Positions 46,501-58,175 of a stretch of 64,000 nt of DNA are shown piece by piece (position 1 is the first letter of the stretch; every line of letters starts with the position of its first letter). The stretch is from Heloderma charlesbogerti. Lineage: Eukaryota; Chordata; Lepidosauria; Squamata; Helodermatidae. The stretch spans positions 2,508,001 to 2,572,000 of the forward strand of contig JANEZZ010001513.1 of assembly GCA_026122225.1 (NCBI GenBank). Direction: 5' to 3'. Made by a program: the position numbers and the translations under genes. The notes beneath the pieces were generated by a model. The model ran no database searches. It was not told the DNA's origin and saw only the letters and a program-made list of their open reading frames with translations.

Positions 46501-48560
46501 TTAATTGCAGTTAGGACGGTATTTACTAGACACTTACTGTTGATACTTTGCAATTCTTTAAGCTGCCGTAAATGAATAAACAGACTATATTTGGTATTAT
46601 TACTTTGGAAGGGAAACAAACAAAAGTCACGCTTTCTTTTTTAAAAAAAAATACTTTTCTATTTTTTATCTTTATAAATGAAATAAACAGTACCAACAAC
46701 CTAGTCATTATCTACAGTTTCCAACAATACAGTATTCTTAGGAGGACACAGCAATAACGAAAAAAAAAAAAAAAAGAACAGAAGAAGGAAAAGGAAGAAG
46801 AAAGCAGGAAAGAAAAAGAAAAAATATAAAAAGTTACTTAAAAGGATTACATTTAAACTGAATTACACACAAACTTCAAGTATCATTCTACTTAAAAGCT
46901 ATACGTATAACACTGCCAATATTACAATTCAGTACAGCATAGATAATCAACCTTACATTTCAATATCATATCTTCAGTCTTATAGCAAGGGAGCAAGCCT
47001 ACAATTCATTTCAAATAACCATATATTATCCTTCAGTTAACATATAATAGTAAAGCTTAACAATTTAAGCAGTCAAAAATATTACTAATCAAAGTCTCAT
47101 AATAATGATAGTAATAATAATAATTAAAAAAAGGAAATTAAGAAGGATAAGTAATAATTTTATGCTATCTATATTTTAGATAGTGTCATTTCTAAATCTA
47201 TATATGAATGTATACATATCTATACACACACAAACAGTAATTTTATTATACAGTATATCATGTCTAATATAAGAAAAAGAGAGAGAGAGAAAAAAGGGGA
47301 TATATGTAAACAGTTCTCTGGACTGGCGTACTGCCCGGATCTTATAACCCAAATAAATCCAAAGAAGAAGAAGAATTGAAAAGTTCCCAGCTCATGAGGC
47401 TGGGGAAGATGTCTCCCATGCCTTACTTTGAATGCCAGCTAGCCAAGCCTCCACCATTTCATGATTTAAAAACCTTTTCATCTGGCCTTCAAAAAAGAAT
47501 GCAAAATATAGCAGGATATTTGATATGATATTGCAGATTCATTTGTCTTGCCTGATTTCTTGCCTTGGTAAATTGCCTTCTTTTGTCAGCAATTTCTTTA
47601 GTGTAATCTGGAAATAACATAACTTTGTCTTGTGTTGGCCCCCCAAAAAGTTCTCCCACTTCCCTTTGGTGCCATGAACTGGACCTGGAACATGGTATGC
47701 ATGCTCAATATCAAGTAAATAATCAAATGGCAGAGCAAATAGCTCATGCAGAAGTTTATCCAAGAATTTAAAGAGACTTATATCAGCAGGCAGATCTTTG
47801 ATACCAAGGATACGCAGATTCGATCTATGTGTATATGCCTCCAGTTGGGAAATTCTCGCAGACACGATATTATGGGAGGCATGCATAGCTGTCTCTTGTG
47901 CAGACACCTGGTTTTGGAGAGCATTAACCTCCAATTCCATCTTTTGCAAAGAACTATTAATTAAAACCACAGCCTCTTGAAGGTTAATAGAATCTTGGAT
48001 TGTATCCAGCCTCTTAGGCTGTTCTGCTAATTGAGAAGACAAAGTTTTTATCATAGCCAGCAACTCCTTTACATCTCCGGCATCTCTTTGCCAAGGGAGG
48101 GGTTGGGGGAGTTGGCGGTGGTTCCACGGCCTTTTTCCTTCCCCTTGATGCTGCCATCCTCCTCTTCTGTAAAGAAAGCAAGTAAGTATAATTACAAACA
48201 AACAGTCACTTCAACAGATTTTGCAGGTCCTCAGGTATTGTTGGTATTTTTAATTCATAAATACTTTTGGAACTCGTCAGCCCTGAAGTCTCCTAATTAC
48301 ATAGAAGTTTCAAAACAGCTTTGAGTAGATGACGCTCTGGAAAACTGACCTTAGAGTCCAGCTTTCTGCTGCTCCGCAAAAGGAGTTATTCTTCCAAGAT
48401 CTTATCCAGATGGTACTCTAGCTTCCCTTTTTAATTCCAGGGGAAGATGAAAAGGTTTTTCAACCTTTTAAAAGCTGTTTGAGGCGGCGACCTGCAGAGC
48501 CTCCACAGGACGCTTGCCAGGGTGACATGGCTCCTACCGGAAGTTCCACAAAAGCCACGT
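46500..48560 (-). mobile_element. L1-type LINE unit with ORF1 and AT-rich 3' region, no ORF2 seen
   Basis: On the minus strand a GC-rich leader (48560-48200) precedes an ORF1-like frame (48157-47480), and a C/T- and A/T-rich noncoding stretch follows (47330-46500). That stretch holds a CTCTCTCTCTTTTT run, TATACA repeats and a T-run (complement of 46760-46775). No endonuclease or RT motif is found downstream. The 3' limit is uncertain. It may be a decayed L1 with ORF2 deleted, or an ORF1-only derivative. Confidence 0.6.
47480..48157 (-). pseudogene. L1 ORF1p-like protein, frameshifted
   Basis: Likely start MAASRGRKKAVEPPPTP at 48157. A frameshift near 48100 joins it to a 220-aa open frame (the part from RDAGDVKELLAMIKTL). 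A coiled coil follows (LSSQLAEQPKRLDTIQ ... INSSLQKMELEVNALQNQV). Then comes the L1 ORF1 RRM-like core THRSNLRILGIKDL, FKFLDKLLHELF, IEHAYHVPGPV. Near 47625 a second shift moves to MLFPDYTKEIADKRRQFTKA in another frame, typical of the ORF1 C-terminal domain. ORF1p is an RNA-binding trimer. Broken, but the family is clear. Confidence 0.82.
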
Positions 48561-48629
48561 TTTCAAGAAATATGGAAAACCTTTATTAGGCAACTAGAAC
48601 AGCAAAAATACTAACTGTACACCATGCCA

Positions 48630-48955
48630 CCTCCAGGTTTTTAAGTGTCCTTGGGCAAAACACTCTCAATGGGCCCCTTCCCTCAGTGAGTCTACCTTCT
48701 TTCTGCCATTGTCACCAGCTGCTTTTGCGCCTCCTCCTCTTTTTTTGCTACCACTTGCTTACATGGCAGGCAGAGAACAAGTGAGCAAGGAGGCCATGGC
48801 ATCTACTGCTCCTCCTTACCACCACCACCGTTGTCTGGGCCAGAGCGAGAGGGAGGTGAACAAACAGCTTGCAGTGGTGAAGAGGTACTCTGGAGGACTC
48901 TTGCTAGTGGGCCCCTGCTGGGGCGTGGGTCCTCAGCAGGTGCCCAACCATGTCT
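48630..48955 (-). repeat. MITE-like repeat with GGGGCCC ends, copy 1
   Basis: Motifs TCCAGGTTTTTAAGTGTCCT, CTCAATGGGCCCCTTCC, TGGCAGGCAGAGAACAAGTG, AGTGGGCCCCTGCTGG. Reverse-orientation relative of 55455-55775. Confidence 0.6.
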
Positions 48956-49059
48956 ATCCTGAATATACAGTTGAATGTCATGTTGTATATGATTTCTGAA
49001 TGTGTATATTTTCTTTAACCAGGAGCTATTTTCTTTATACCTATAAAATAAATTCAATC

Positions 49060-49355
49060 ATCAAAAAACCTGCCAGTTTAAAAGAACAGATGATAAGGCT
49101 ACGTATCTTACATTGGTACAAACTCCACAAAGCCAGGAAATTTGAAGCTCAGGCTGATGACGTACCCCTTGATCAGTCATGATGTTATGCAGTGTCACAA
49201 ATTGTGCTTGCTTATAACTTACCTTCCATGTACCCACACTTTTCCTGGGTCTTTCAATCCCAAATCCAGATTGGGAGGATGGAGTGCCTGGGACCAGCAA
49301 AGATGCTCCACATTATACTGGTCCTGTATTGCCTTATGAAGCATCTGAGCCTTAA
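49060..49355 (+). repeat. Relative of the 35418 palindromic element, single-arm copy
   Basis: CCTGCCAGTTTAAAAGAACA, ACTCCACAAAGCCAGGAAAT, TCACAAATTGTGCTTGCTTA, GGGAGGATGGAGTGCCTGGG, CCTTATGAAGCATCTGA. Colinear with 35420-35715. Confidence 0.8.
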
Positions 49356-49380
49356 GTATTGCCTTATGAGGCATCCTCCT

Positions 49381-49536
49381 CCTCCATTTCATCCTCATAA
49401 CAACCATGTGAGTTAGGTTAGGCTCAGAGTCAGTGAGTGGCCCAAAGCCACCCAGTGAGCTTCATGGCCGAGTGAGGACTAGAACCCATATCTCCCAGGT
49501 TCCAGTCCAACACTCTAACCACTACACCACACAGTC
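49381..49536 (-). repeat. tRNA-derived SINE (MIR/CORE-like)
   Basis: Plus strand ATTTCATCCTCATAACAACC, GTTAGGTTAGGCTCAGAG, CACCCAGTGAGCTTCATGGC, then box B and box A complements and CTAACCACTACACCACAC. Confidence 0.75.
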
Positions 49537-50090
49537 TTTATGAACAAGTTGAAAAGCATTAGTCCCAATACAGATCCCTGCTACCTAAAAAGCTATCTAA
49601 AAGTGCAATATGTTTGAAAATATATTTTAAAACTTAAGCAGGAAAACAGTGAATACCCTTTTAAGTTGTTAAACAAATGAAATTATGCCACACGAGAAGT
49701 CTTAAGATATGAATAATTTATAAAGAAAATTAAATGCAGAAGAACATCATGTACAGAAGTAAAATGTGAAACATGCAATGATTACAAAGAAAATACATGT
49801 GTACACTGTGCAAAATACACTACAGTTTAACTCTTGCTAAGGCCTATTGAAAAAAAAAATGTTAGTAGGCCCAATGTTAGTAGGCCCCAAACAATGTTAG
49901 TAGGCCCAGCAGCAGCTTCAATTGTACTTAGCTGTAGTTAAACTTCCATTAATCCAAACTAGTTAAATGCAGTGTTTCAAGCTTTCAGCTATATAGCAGC
50001 ATGGTCCAAACTCTTCGAGAAAAGGAAGAGACTGAGGCATGGGGTGGGGGGTGGGATTAAAAGGAAAGTAAAGCTACCTATCTACAGTTA
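49537..50090. other. Noncoding sequence
   Basis: No gene. CAATGTTAGTAGGCCC is repeated three times at 49861-49910. Confidence 0.45.
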
Positions 50091-50370
50091 GGCCAGGATC
50101 TCTTCTCGATCATCCCAGAGTGCAGAACACGGAATAATGGGCTCAAGTGACAGGAAGCCAGATTCCGGCTGAACATCAGGAGAAACTTCCTGACTGTTAG
50201 AGCAACAGGACAATGGAACCAATGACCTAGGGAGGTGGTGGGCTTTCCCACACTGGAGGCATTCAAGACGAGGCTGGACAGCCATCTGTCAGGGATGCTC
50301 TGACTTGCATTGAGCAGGGGGCTGGACTTGATGGCCTTGTAGGCCCCTTCCAACCCTAGTATTCTATGAT
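50091..50370 (+). mobile_element. CR1 LINE 3' end
   Basis: Matches 20170-20460 of the larger copy: GGCCAGGATCTCTTCTCGAT, AAGTGACAGGAAGCCAGATT, ATTCAAGACGAGGCTGGACA, GGCCTTGTAGGCCCCTTCCA and the CTAGTATTCTATGAT end. Confidence 0.9.
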
Positions 50371-50463
50371 CTCAAGCAGAGATCTGAAGACCAGGCTTTC
50401 TTGGTCCCAGAAGAAGGTTGAAAGAGGAGAATTAATTTCTCAATTAATTAATAGAGGAGAAGT

Positions 50464-50563
50464 CCTACCTGGACTTTGCTGACTTCTACACTCTGGAATC
50501 TAGGAGAAGATTCCTAGATTCTCCTAGATTCCAGAGTGTAGAAGTCAGCAAAGTCCAGGTAGG
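50464..50563. repeat. Perfect 43-bp palindrome arms
   Basis: 50464-50506 and 50521-50563 are exact reverse complements (left begins CCTACCTGGACTTTGCTGAC), separated by a 14-base spacer AAGATTCCTAGATT that itself repeats the end of the arm. Confidence 0.97.
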
Positions 50564-51349
50564 GAAAATTAATCCAGGTAGAGATGGAAGACAATATTTT
50601 AAACTGAAAAGTGTTGTGAAGCCCATGTTTCACCAGTGAGAAAAATAAAATAGCAGGCAAAAATTACACTGAGCTGCTCAGGCGCCAGGTGCCTGACTCA
50701 GAGAAATGGGCTTGGGGAAAGATAGCCCCAAATAGTCTCAAAACCAGAGTAAACATGTTCGAAAAGAGGACTCTTCTTCTCCCAGAAGGGAGGCAAGAAC
50801 CAAAAAAGTGCTCAAAACAAATAAAAATCTGCTAATAAAGTTCAGAGTTAAGCAAAAGGTAAAAAGCAAGCAAGCCAGGTTGGAACAAATGTGGTGCTTG
50901 TCTTTTTCACAAGGTGCTTTCTTTAAACCCGTGACAGCCCTCATTTTTCTGCTTTTTTATTGGCTCTTTCCTGTAGTTGCAAACTGGAAAATTTGGTTCT
51001 GAATTGGTTCTGAATGACATATTGGGGGGGGGGGGGCTACAGGGACAGTTTCTAGTTATTTTAGGCAGCTGATCTTACTCTAGGCCTGATCAGGGTACAT
51101 GGGAACACTCTGGACTCGTGGAGCTGCTAGTGGCAGGGAGTAACAAATGTAACCTCTTATACTGCTCCATTGTTCCATGGCTTGACCACAGCTCTGTCAG
51201 CGCAACTGCCTGCTTCTCAGACTCCAGCAGCAAAACTTTCTGCCCTCAGGTAAAGACAGGCCTGCTTATGGAGCAAGTTTCACCCCAGTTCCATGCCATA
51301 GCTTCCTTCTAAGCCCTCTGTTCCCAGCACTTGAATTCAAAAAGGGAAT
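50564..51349. other. Noncoding sequence
   Basis: No gene recognised; G-run of 13 at 51024-51036. Confidence 0.4.
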
Positions 51350-51352
51350 TTA

Positions 51353-51436
51353 GGGTGCAATCCTATGCATGTTTCGATAGAGAATGCTGGGAGTTGTAGG
51401 CCTTTTCTCTGTCTAAACGTGCATAGGAGTGTGCCC
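51353..51436. mobile_element. Harbinger-like MITE (84 bp, TTA target)
   Basis: GGGTGCAATCCTATGCA at the left and GCATAGGAGTGTGCCC at the right are inverted ends, flanked by TTA (51350-51352 and 51437-51439). The middle is CTGGGAGTTGTAGGCC. Three-base TTA/TAA duplications are typical of PIF/Harbinger. Confidence 0.8.
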
Positions 51437-52110
51437 TTAGTAATACAAATGATTAAGGGGACGGGGGAGCAGAGGAAGAAGGGGAATGGCTGTGCATGCA
51501 GACCAGTAAACAGAAGCAGTGGGTCCAGTCACGCTGAGGGGATTCCTTGTCTGTGGATATGCACGCAGAGGTCCAAGAAACTCAGCTGCTGCTGCTTTTT
51601 CTCCACACAGCAGTTATTCCCCCCTCCCCTGCACCCTCAACATTCTGAGTGCCGCCTTATGAAATCTCATAGGGATTCATTATACCAATACAAACTATTT
51701 AAAAAATAAGTAAATTGAATTTTTTAAAAAGACATTCCATGCCACCAACTACAACAAAAACAGAATAGGAAAACATATATGGTTTTGATATTTGGCCTCC
51801 AGGCTTTTGGCAAATGATGGGCAGAAAAAGTCGCCAACACACATTTTCAGTGCCAAAACTGCGTGACCAAGTATTTATTTTATTTTTTCTGTTAACTGTT
51901 CTTTCTCCATCAGTCTTTAACCAATACTCCTGAAATTTTCAGGTTATGTTAAATTGACATTTCTGTCTGGCACATGCAATTTTTAGGAAGATTGGTGAAA
52001 CCCTTTCGATTTTATTAAGGTTAGAATAACCCACCCCTTGATTTTCATTTTACCAGGCGGAATCCTTTTTTGACTACTGTGCACTACTGTGCCTCCAATA
52101 ATAAGGAATT

Positions 52111-52206
52111 ACCAGCACAATCCTAGGCTTGTTTACTCAGAAGTAAGACACACTGTGTGTTCAGTGGGGCTTACTCCTGGGTATGTGTGTATAGGAGTGC
52201 AGCCTA
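52111..52206. repeat. Relative of the GCAATCCTATGCA MITE family
   Basis: AGCACAATCCTAGGCTTGTT, ACTCAGAAGTAAGACACACT, GGGGCTTACTCCTGGGTATG, ATAGGAGTGCAGCCTA. Confidence 0.6.
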
Positions 52207-53835
52207 AGACAACCTTTCCTCTCCACCTCTCTATAATTATTGTACTATATTCCTTCAAATGCATATTTTAGAATCCTGTGTGTATCTAATGGTGTCATTC
52301 CACTAGAACAAATGATATTGTGCTAGTGGAAACCAGCTTTTGATCTATGTGCAAGGGGAGACTCCAATGAAAGTTCCACTTGCACAACCAGTTGAACAAC
52401 TGCTCACATATCTTCGGTTTACAAAGTTGTCTGCTAGCCTGATCAACTACTGCCTGATCAACTGCATGTGCAATGGGGAAAAGCACAGCAATTTCCCACT
52501 AATGGTACACTGGATTTGGGATTGCATTCGGAATATAGTTAATAATATACAAGTTATACTCTCTTCTTAAAGAGCAGTAAAATGTATTTAACCCAGAGGC
52601 CTTTGGGGACACATTGCTAAATCACCTTTCTCAGAAACAGGTTCTCTCTCGGACATTTTTGTGTGAAGGTGTTCTGTTTTGTTGTTAAATCAGTTTTGGA
52701 AAGATCAGATACATGGATCTATTGATGTAATATCATTTGTTTTATACCCTGCTTTCCAAATGGATTCCCAGGACCGCTTACAAAAAATTAAAATTACAGT
52801 AAAACAAATGAAAACAAAAACATTTCAGAAAGCACCAGGGAGGACAGAAGGCTAGCCTTCTTGTGATAACTTTCCATTGCACAGTCTGAGAATTCTTCCG
52901 TCTTTAGTGTATTTTTTCCACCACAAAGCACATTTCTAGGGCAGTGCACTCTACCAGGTTTTGTTTGCCCAGAGGAACAGCTTCTTATTTGGCTGCTTCC
53001 AAGGAAACGTTTTGTCATTGTTGGAAGACAAATGCCTAGATTCCCAAAGCCCTTATCCTTCCTCTCTTGTCACACATATACAGTAAGAGTGGAATTAGGT
53101 CAAGGGAGACTTTTAGAGTACCAACTGATTCAAAACACTGTGACCACATTTCTGATTCATCCTTTATTATTTTATGAGTACTGAACTTAGTTTACAATGT
53201 CTGCCTGTCAGATTATCAAGGATTTTCTGAAGTTGATGAATCACAATATTGCCTGTGCAGCTATGCTGAATGCTTGAAACGGTGGATTTTTAAAACCAAT
53301 GCGATACACAGCATGCTTAGAAACAATGTTAAATATTTAAATAAAGGCTATCCAGAGGAGGTATGTGTTTTCCAAAAAATCTACAATGGCTGCAGATCTT
53401 AGATTCCCCACCCACCCGGCAGCCATGAGGGTTAGAAATTTTTTAAAAAATCAAGTTCCCAGGAAGCCAAGTTTTGCACTAGATTCCAAATTAAACATCT
53501 GTCAAAACTAATGTATGCAAGCTAAAAAAACATTTACTATGCCTGAATCCCACTGAAATAAATGAGGCTTAACCATATATGCCCTTGCATTCTGTTAATT
53601 TCAATGAACTTTTTGTACATGCAACTTTCTTTGGTTTGCCCCCCAAATATTTACTTGTTAAAACTGATTGTCATTCTTGATAAGTTATCACTCAGATTGC
53701 ACATTTGAGTTCAGTCTTACACTAGGAAAACATTTTTTAACATGTGGTTATACCTGAAGAAAATGAAAGGGATGCGTTTAGAGCTGCAGCCTTGGCACTT
53801 TATATTTCTGTATTTACTGTGCATTGTGAATAACA
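52207..53835. other. NKAIN intron, noncoding
   Basis: No repeat with clear identity apart from an L2-like 3' tail at 52741-52805 (ATACCCTGCTTTCCAAATGG). No further exon seen upstream of 53867. Confidence 0.45.
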
Positions 53836-53866
53836 GTTCCCCTCCCCTATTTTTGTTTTTCCACAG
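53836..53866 (+). promoter_or_regulatory. 3' splice site of the NKAIN exon
   Basis: A tract of C and T (53838-53860, broken by one A and one G) runs into CCACAG, with no other AG inside it. This is a textbook vertebrate acceptor and sets the exon start at 53867. Confidence 0.8.
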
Positions 53867-53927
53867 TTGATTGGTTTTGTTTACGCCTGTTACGTGATCA
53901 GTGTGTTCATGGAGGAAGAGGACAGCT
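53867..53927 (+). CDS. NKAIN3: Internal exon of an NKAIN-family gene (NKAIN3-like), last transmembrane segment
   Basis: A pyrimidine-rich tract (53840-53860) and CACAG acceptor (ending 53866) precede 61 bases that read, from the first base, LIGFVYACYVISVFMEEEDS and then one base of the next codon. A consensus donor GTAAGT starts at 53928. NKAIN proteins are small four-pass membrane proteins reported to interact with the Na,K-ATPase beta subunit. Their last hydrophobic segment has the form GFVYACYV followed by an EEED motif, and the position of L before (V/I)GF fits an exon join in phase 0. Among the paralogs as I remember them, the ISxxMEEED stretch is closest to NKAIN3; NKAIN2 differs more. 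Reading through the donor would give Cys-Lys-Tyr-stop, so an alternative terminal exon is possible. No flanking NKAIN exon was found, consistent with the huge introns of this family. Family assignment is strong; the paralog is an inference. Confidence 0.82.
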
Positions 53928-53933
53928 GTAAGT
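53928..53933 (+). promoter_or_regulatory. 5' splice site of the NKAIN exon
   Basis: GTAAGT directly after the EEEDS codons matches the vertebrate donor consensus. It leaves one base of the next codon, so the intron is phase 1. Confidence 0.78.
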
Positions 53934-55454
53934 ACTGATACACACCTACCCATCTCTGGAGCTACAATCCTGGGGTGAGATTTAGTATTACACTAGTAGC
54001 CAACTATATGGAATGGGAGAGGCACATTTGCAAAAGGCACCCTCCCTTTGAACAAAAGCGTCTCTGTTTGAAACCAATCTCTTTTGTGTGAGCAACATGC
54101 ATAAGCAGGGTCAAGCATTTGCATAGCTTTCATCTGCAACTATTATCTTTACATTATCTTAATGCTGATGTTTTGTGCTATTTTGATAATATATTAGTTG
54201 ATTAATATATTGATATATATTAATATATTATAAACTAATATAAATACATTATTAATATATTAATAATCTGCCAAATTTTTTGCATTGTTGTATTTTGTTA
54301 TTGTATACATAAGCCACCTTTCAAGGTATATACCCTTGCAAGGTGGGGTAAAATCATCATCATCATCTACATAATCAACATTTTCCTAAAATATGCCTGT
54401 ATTTTCATTGACATGCCAGCTTGATTTACAGCAATAAACAATGATATTGGAACAGCTATATTTTCCAGTGCAGCAGTCGTTTCCTACACTACGATTTAAT
54501 CCTGACCTGTCATAGCCATCTGCTGACCACCCTCCATTTCCCTTCCCATTAAGTACTAAGTTAGTACTAAGTTAACATAATATGAAGGAGAGAAAAAAAA
54601 GAGTTCTCATAGCCAATTTCCTCATGATTGGGCCAATTCTTTTTACAGGAATGTTCTGACATCCTTACCATAGATAGCACAGTTCTCCCTATTTTATGGG
54701 TCACTCTGATCCTTGGGAAAGGATGATTTGAGCTCTTTGTACATATTTTTCCTCTAAACTGCATTAATATCTGTAAAAGCAGAATGTTTCTTTAAATGTT
54801 AGATATGCACAGCTTCTACTTCGGAAACCATCAAAATTGTATAAGGCTGCTGCTTGATTCAGCATAGACTAAACTGAGAGTCACTGGCCTTTAAGACTCT
54901 CCTTAATGAAATATCCCTGCATTATTCAACTCACCAAAGTTCTTGGACTGAAACCTGTCAGGAAGGATTAAAAATTAATAACAGCCACTTCTTTCATTGC
55001 TATGCAAGGCTTAAATGGATATGGCTGAGGATCAGCCAATGAACACATTTAAAGGGCAATAAGCATATGAAGGAATATTCCTTAAAGCTATTGCTTTTTC
55101 TGGCTTTCACGTCACATTGTTATTTACACTGGGCACATACTTTGTTATTCATTTTAAAGACTTGTGTGTATACCCATGGATCAGTGCCTTATGAGAAGGC
55201 CGTGCTTCAGTGGTCACAACCTATGTATGAGGTCCCAACTTCATGTACCCATCATTTCCCATTAACCAATCCTAAGTGGCAAAATATTCAGGAAGATCTG
55301 AAATCCTGGGTGCATCTCAGTTTTCCCCAGTGGGCAGAAATAGGCTCAGTAGGATCATTTCCACTGGGAAAACAAGCACTGGGCAAAATGATTAACCTTC
55401 AACCACCCTCAGGGCAAGGTTGAAGGGTTGGGTAGTTTGGGGACATGTCAAGAA
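53934..55454. other. NKAIN intron, noncoding
   Basis: TA-rich tract at 54186-54270; an L2-type 3' tail GCCACCTTTCAAGGTATATA at 54311-54350 followed by (ATC)n. No following exon found. Confidence 0.45.
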
Positions 55455-55775
55455 CCGCAGGGGCCCACTAACAAGATCCCCCTGGAATTGCGCCTTCTCT
55501 TCATCATTGCAACCTGCTTCTTAATCTGACTTTCGCTTTGTCTCAGACAACAGTGGTGGTGAGAAGGAGGAGCAGTAGATGCCACTACCTACTCGCTCAC
55601 TGACTCTCTGCCTGTCAAGCAAGCAAGTGATAGCACTGGTGAGGATAAGGAGCAGTAGTTGCTGGTGCCGATGACAGTGAGCAGGCAGACTCACTGGAGG
55701 AGGGGGCCCATTGAGGGTATCTTGTTCAAAGGCCCTGAAAAACCTGGAGCCACCCCTGCCCACCCTCTCCCAGCC
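55455..55775 (+). repeat. MITE-like repeat with GGGGCCC ends, copy 2
   Basis: GCAGGGGCCCACTAACAAGA, GCAGTAGATGCCACTACCTA, GAGGGGGCCCATTGAGGGTA, CCTGAAAAACCTGGAGCCAC. Inverted relative of 48630-48955. Confidence 0.6.
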
Positions 55776-56167
55776 CTATATCCTTGACCAGAATTGGTGT
55801 TGTCCCACAGCTGGTATTTGCTAAAATTTGAGATCTGATTGGATCGCCAGTGTGTCAGCATGTTTGTTTCCATACCCCTTTTAAATAGCAGCCATAATAC
55901 GCGGGTTGATTCAGATCAGGAAATGGCCTGGGGGGGGGGGGCAAGGCAATCCTTTGCCCACAGTGTTTTCCCTGCTGAAAATGTATGCTGCTGCCCACAG
56001 TTTGTTTTCTCCCAAGAGTGCTATTGCATCAGGTGCTACTGCATCAAATGTTGGTGACTGCAGCACCAACAATCTCTGTGGAATCACTTTACAGAAGAAC
56101 TTATCACGGAAGCATGTGCAGAGAGAGAAAGAGAAAATGCATTCAAATCATTAGAAAGGACATATAG

Positions 56168-56371
56168 GGTTGGATCCAGATTTAGGCACATGCTGGCAGA
56201 AGCAGATGTCTCCACCTGCTCCAACCCACAGCAGTCCCTCCAACCCCCTGAAAATGCTACATAGAGGGTTGTGGGCTCTTGCTTTATGGGATAAGCGGGG
56301 TGGGGGAGCACCCATGAAAATTCTTCAGAGGCAACTTTTGTCAATGGAAGTTAGATCCTTGATCCAACCCA
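56168..56371. repeat. MITE with GGGTTGGATCCA ends
   Basis: Left GGGTTGGATCCAGATTTAGG, right GTTAGATCCTTGATCCAACCC; 204 bp, noncoding. Confidence 0.7.
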
Positions 56372-57720
56372 GAAACGACAGAGCTGGTTCTAGATTCCTG
56401 ACCTTGCTAACAAATCTTCTCACAGCCCCACTTCTATGAATTTTCCTTCTTTCATTACCTTTGCACATATTTTTAGCTATGGAAGAATGTGCTAGTTCGG
56501 TATAAAATTATTGTAGCTTAAAAGGAGTATGATGAAAGGCACATTAAAGAGGTATTTCAGGAACAGGCTAATACTTTTCATCTCTCACTCTAATGAGAAA
56601 AGTCTATTCATATTAATTATTTCCTTTCATTTGTCATTCCAACATTTGTAGCTGTATTAGTCATACTCAGTGCTATAGAAAGTGTGAAATCTGCATTCAG
56701 AAAGATGAAAACCAAACTCAGAAGATTGTTATATTACCAGAGTCACAGCCTGCAAGCAAATAGGAATCCAGAGCCATGGTACAGTTGCAATATAAAGATA
56801 TGATTAGCCTTTATGTACACACATGAAAAAAAAGTTTGCATAGTCCTTAGTTGGGGCCACTGATAACTGTTGAAACAACAGGATGTCTAAAAAGTAGCTG
56901 TGTTCTATATTTGCTCATCTTGAGGTACATTTTTGAGTTAGAAGGCACAGGCAAAAAGAATCAGAGAGAAAATAAATTTGTTTTACAGCATAATCTACAA
57001 GTACAATATAGGCACTGAAAATAAAGACAATTTTTAAACCCTAAAATAGTAAAAAAAATTAAAATATGTTCTAATGTCTAGAAAGTGAAGTCATAGTTCC
57101 TAAATTCATAACACATTAAGACTTTTTATACTCCTAATCCACATCAAGCTATTATTCAAACTTAATATATATTATTATATTCTAAGAGCTCCCTTAATAG
57201 TCTTTGCTAATTCTTGAAGGGGAATCTTGCATAATAGAGGAATATCCTGATACCCACACAGAAATAGCCAATGGGCATTGCTAGAAATAGTATTAACATG
57301 GAAGAAATTACCGCCCTTCCTCTAAAACTGTAACATTCAGCAACATTAAAGCTGTAATCCTATACACACATACCTGGGAGAAAGTGCCACTGAACTCCAT
57401 GAGACTTACCTCCCTGCAAATGAAATATAATACAGAATTTACACATCCATGCATACCATCTGTTGTTAACATCCTAAATAAAGCAATATTTTTAGATGTA
57501 GTATTCAATATTATGCTGCTAGGCATTATGCAAACTCCCTTCAGATATCTTAAATTAATAAAGCTAGTTTCATGAATATGTTCTTATTAATACTGTTCTT
57601 GTTAACAGCGCTGCACTAGATTCCACTGTAATTTCTTTTGGCTGAATGCTTTGAAGTACAGCTCCACAGACCTATTAGAAAGGAGTTTCCACAACAAAAA
57701 GCACTGAACAGGTTCAGATG
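56372..57720. other. Noncoding AT-rich sequence
   Basis: No gene. 57352-57415 resembles the TGTAATCCTATACACA / CACTGAACTCCATGAGACTT repeat family seen at 52111 and 63338. Confidence 0.4.
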
Positions 57721-57724
57721 ACAT

Positions 57725-58005
57725 GGCAAGCCATAGCGCCCATGGACACCAGATTCTATATGCAACCTCCACTCGGGGGCTGTTGTGTCATGAGAACCCA
57801 GCAAGCATGGATTATGGGAGAGTTAAACAAAAAACAGACCATGGGTTAACCTTGCATAACCCACACTTACTGGGTTTGCACAATATGATAGCTCCCAAGT
57901 GGGGGTTGCATATTCAAAATGGTGCCCCCACACACCTTGCATGCACCACAGCCTCACCATGGGTTACATAACTCACAGTGGGTTGTCGTGTCATGCGAAC
58001 AGCCC
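57725..58005. repeat. Possible MITE with TGGGTTA/TAACCCA inverted motifs
   Basis: GTTGTGTCATGAGAACCCAG near the left and GGGTTGTCGTGTCATGCGAA near the right, with ACCATGGGTTA in both halves. Resembles 60890-61200. Confidence 0.4.
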
Positions 58006-58097
58006 CGCAGTGATTTACAGTTCAGTTTAATAGGCTAGCTAAAAGTATGTCCACTTGATTGGTTGGGGAGTGTTTCTGGGGGTGCAAAAAGAGGCAG

Positions 58098-58175
58098 GGA
58101 ACCTATGGCCTTCCAACTACAACTCACATCATCCCTGACCATTGGCCAGGCTGGCTGGAGCTGATGGAGACCCCA
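58098..58175. repeat. MITE-like repeat (TTGGACTACAACTCCC family)
   Basis: CCTTCCAACTACAACTCACA, TCATCCCTGACCATTGGCCA, GGCTGGCTGGAGCTGATGG. Confidence 0.6.

Noticed and set aside
47539..48201. Host coiled-coil gene with a splice acceptor near 48165
   Set aside because: The RSNLRILGI and PDYTKEIADKRR motifs are L1 ORF1; the TTTCTTTACAG before the start looks fortuitous.
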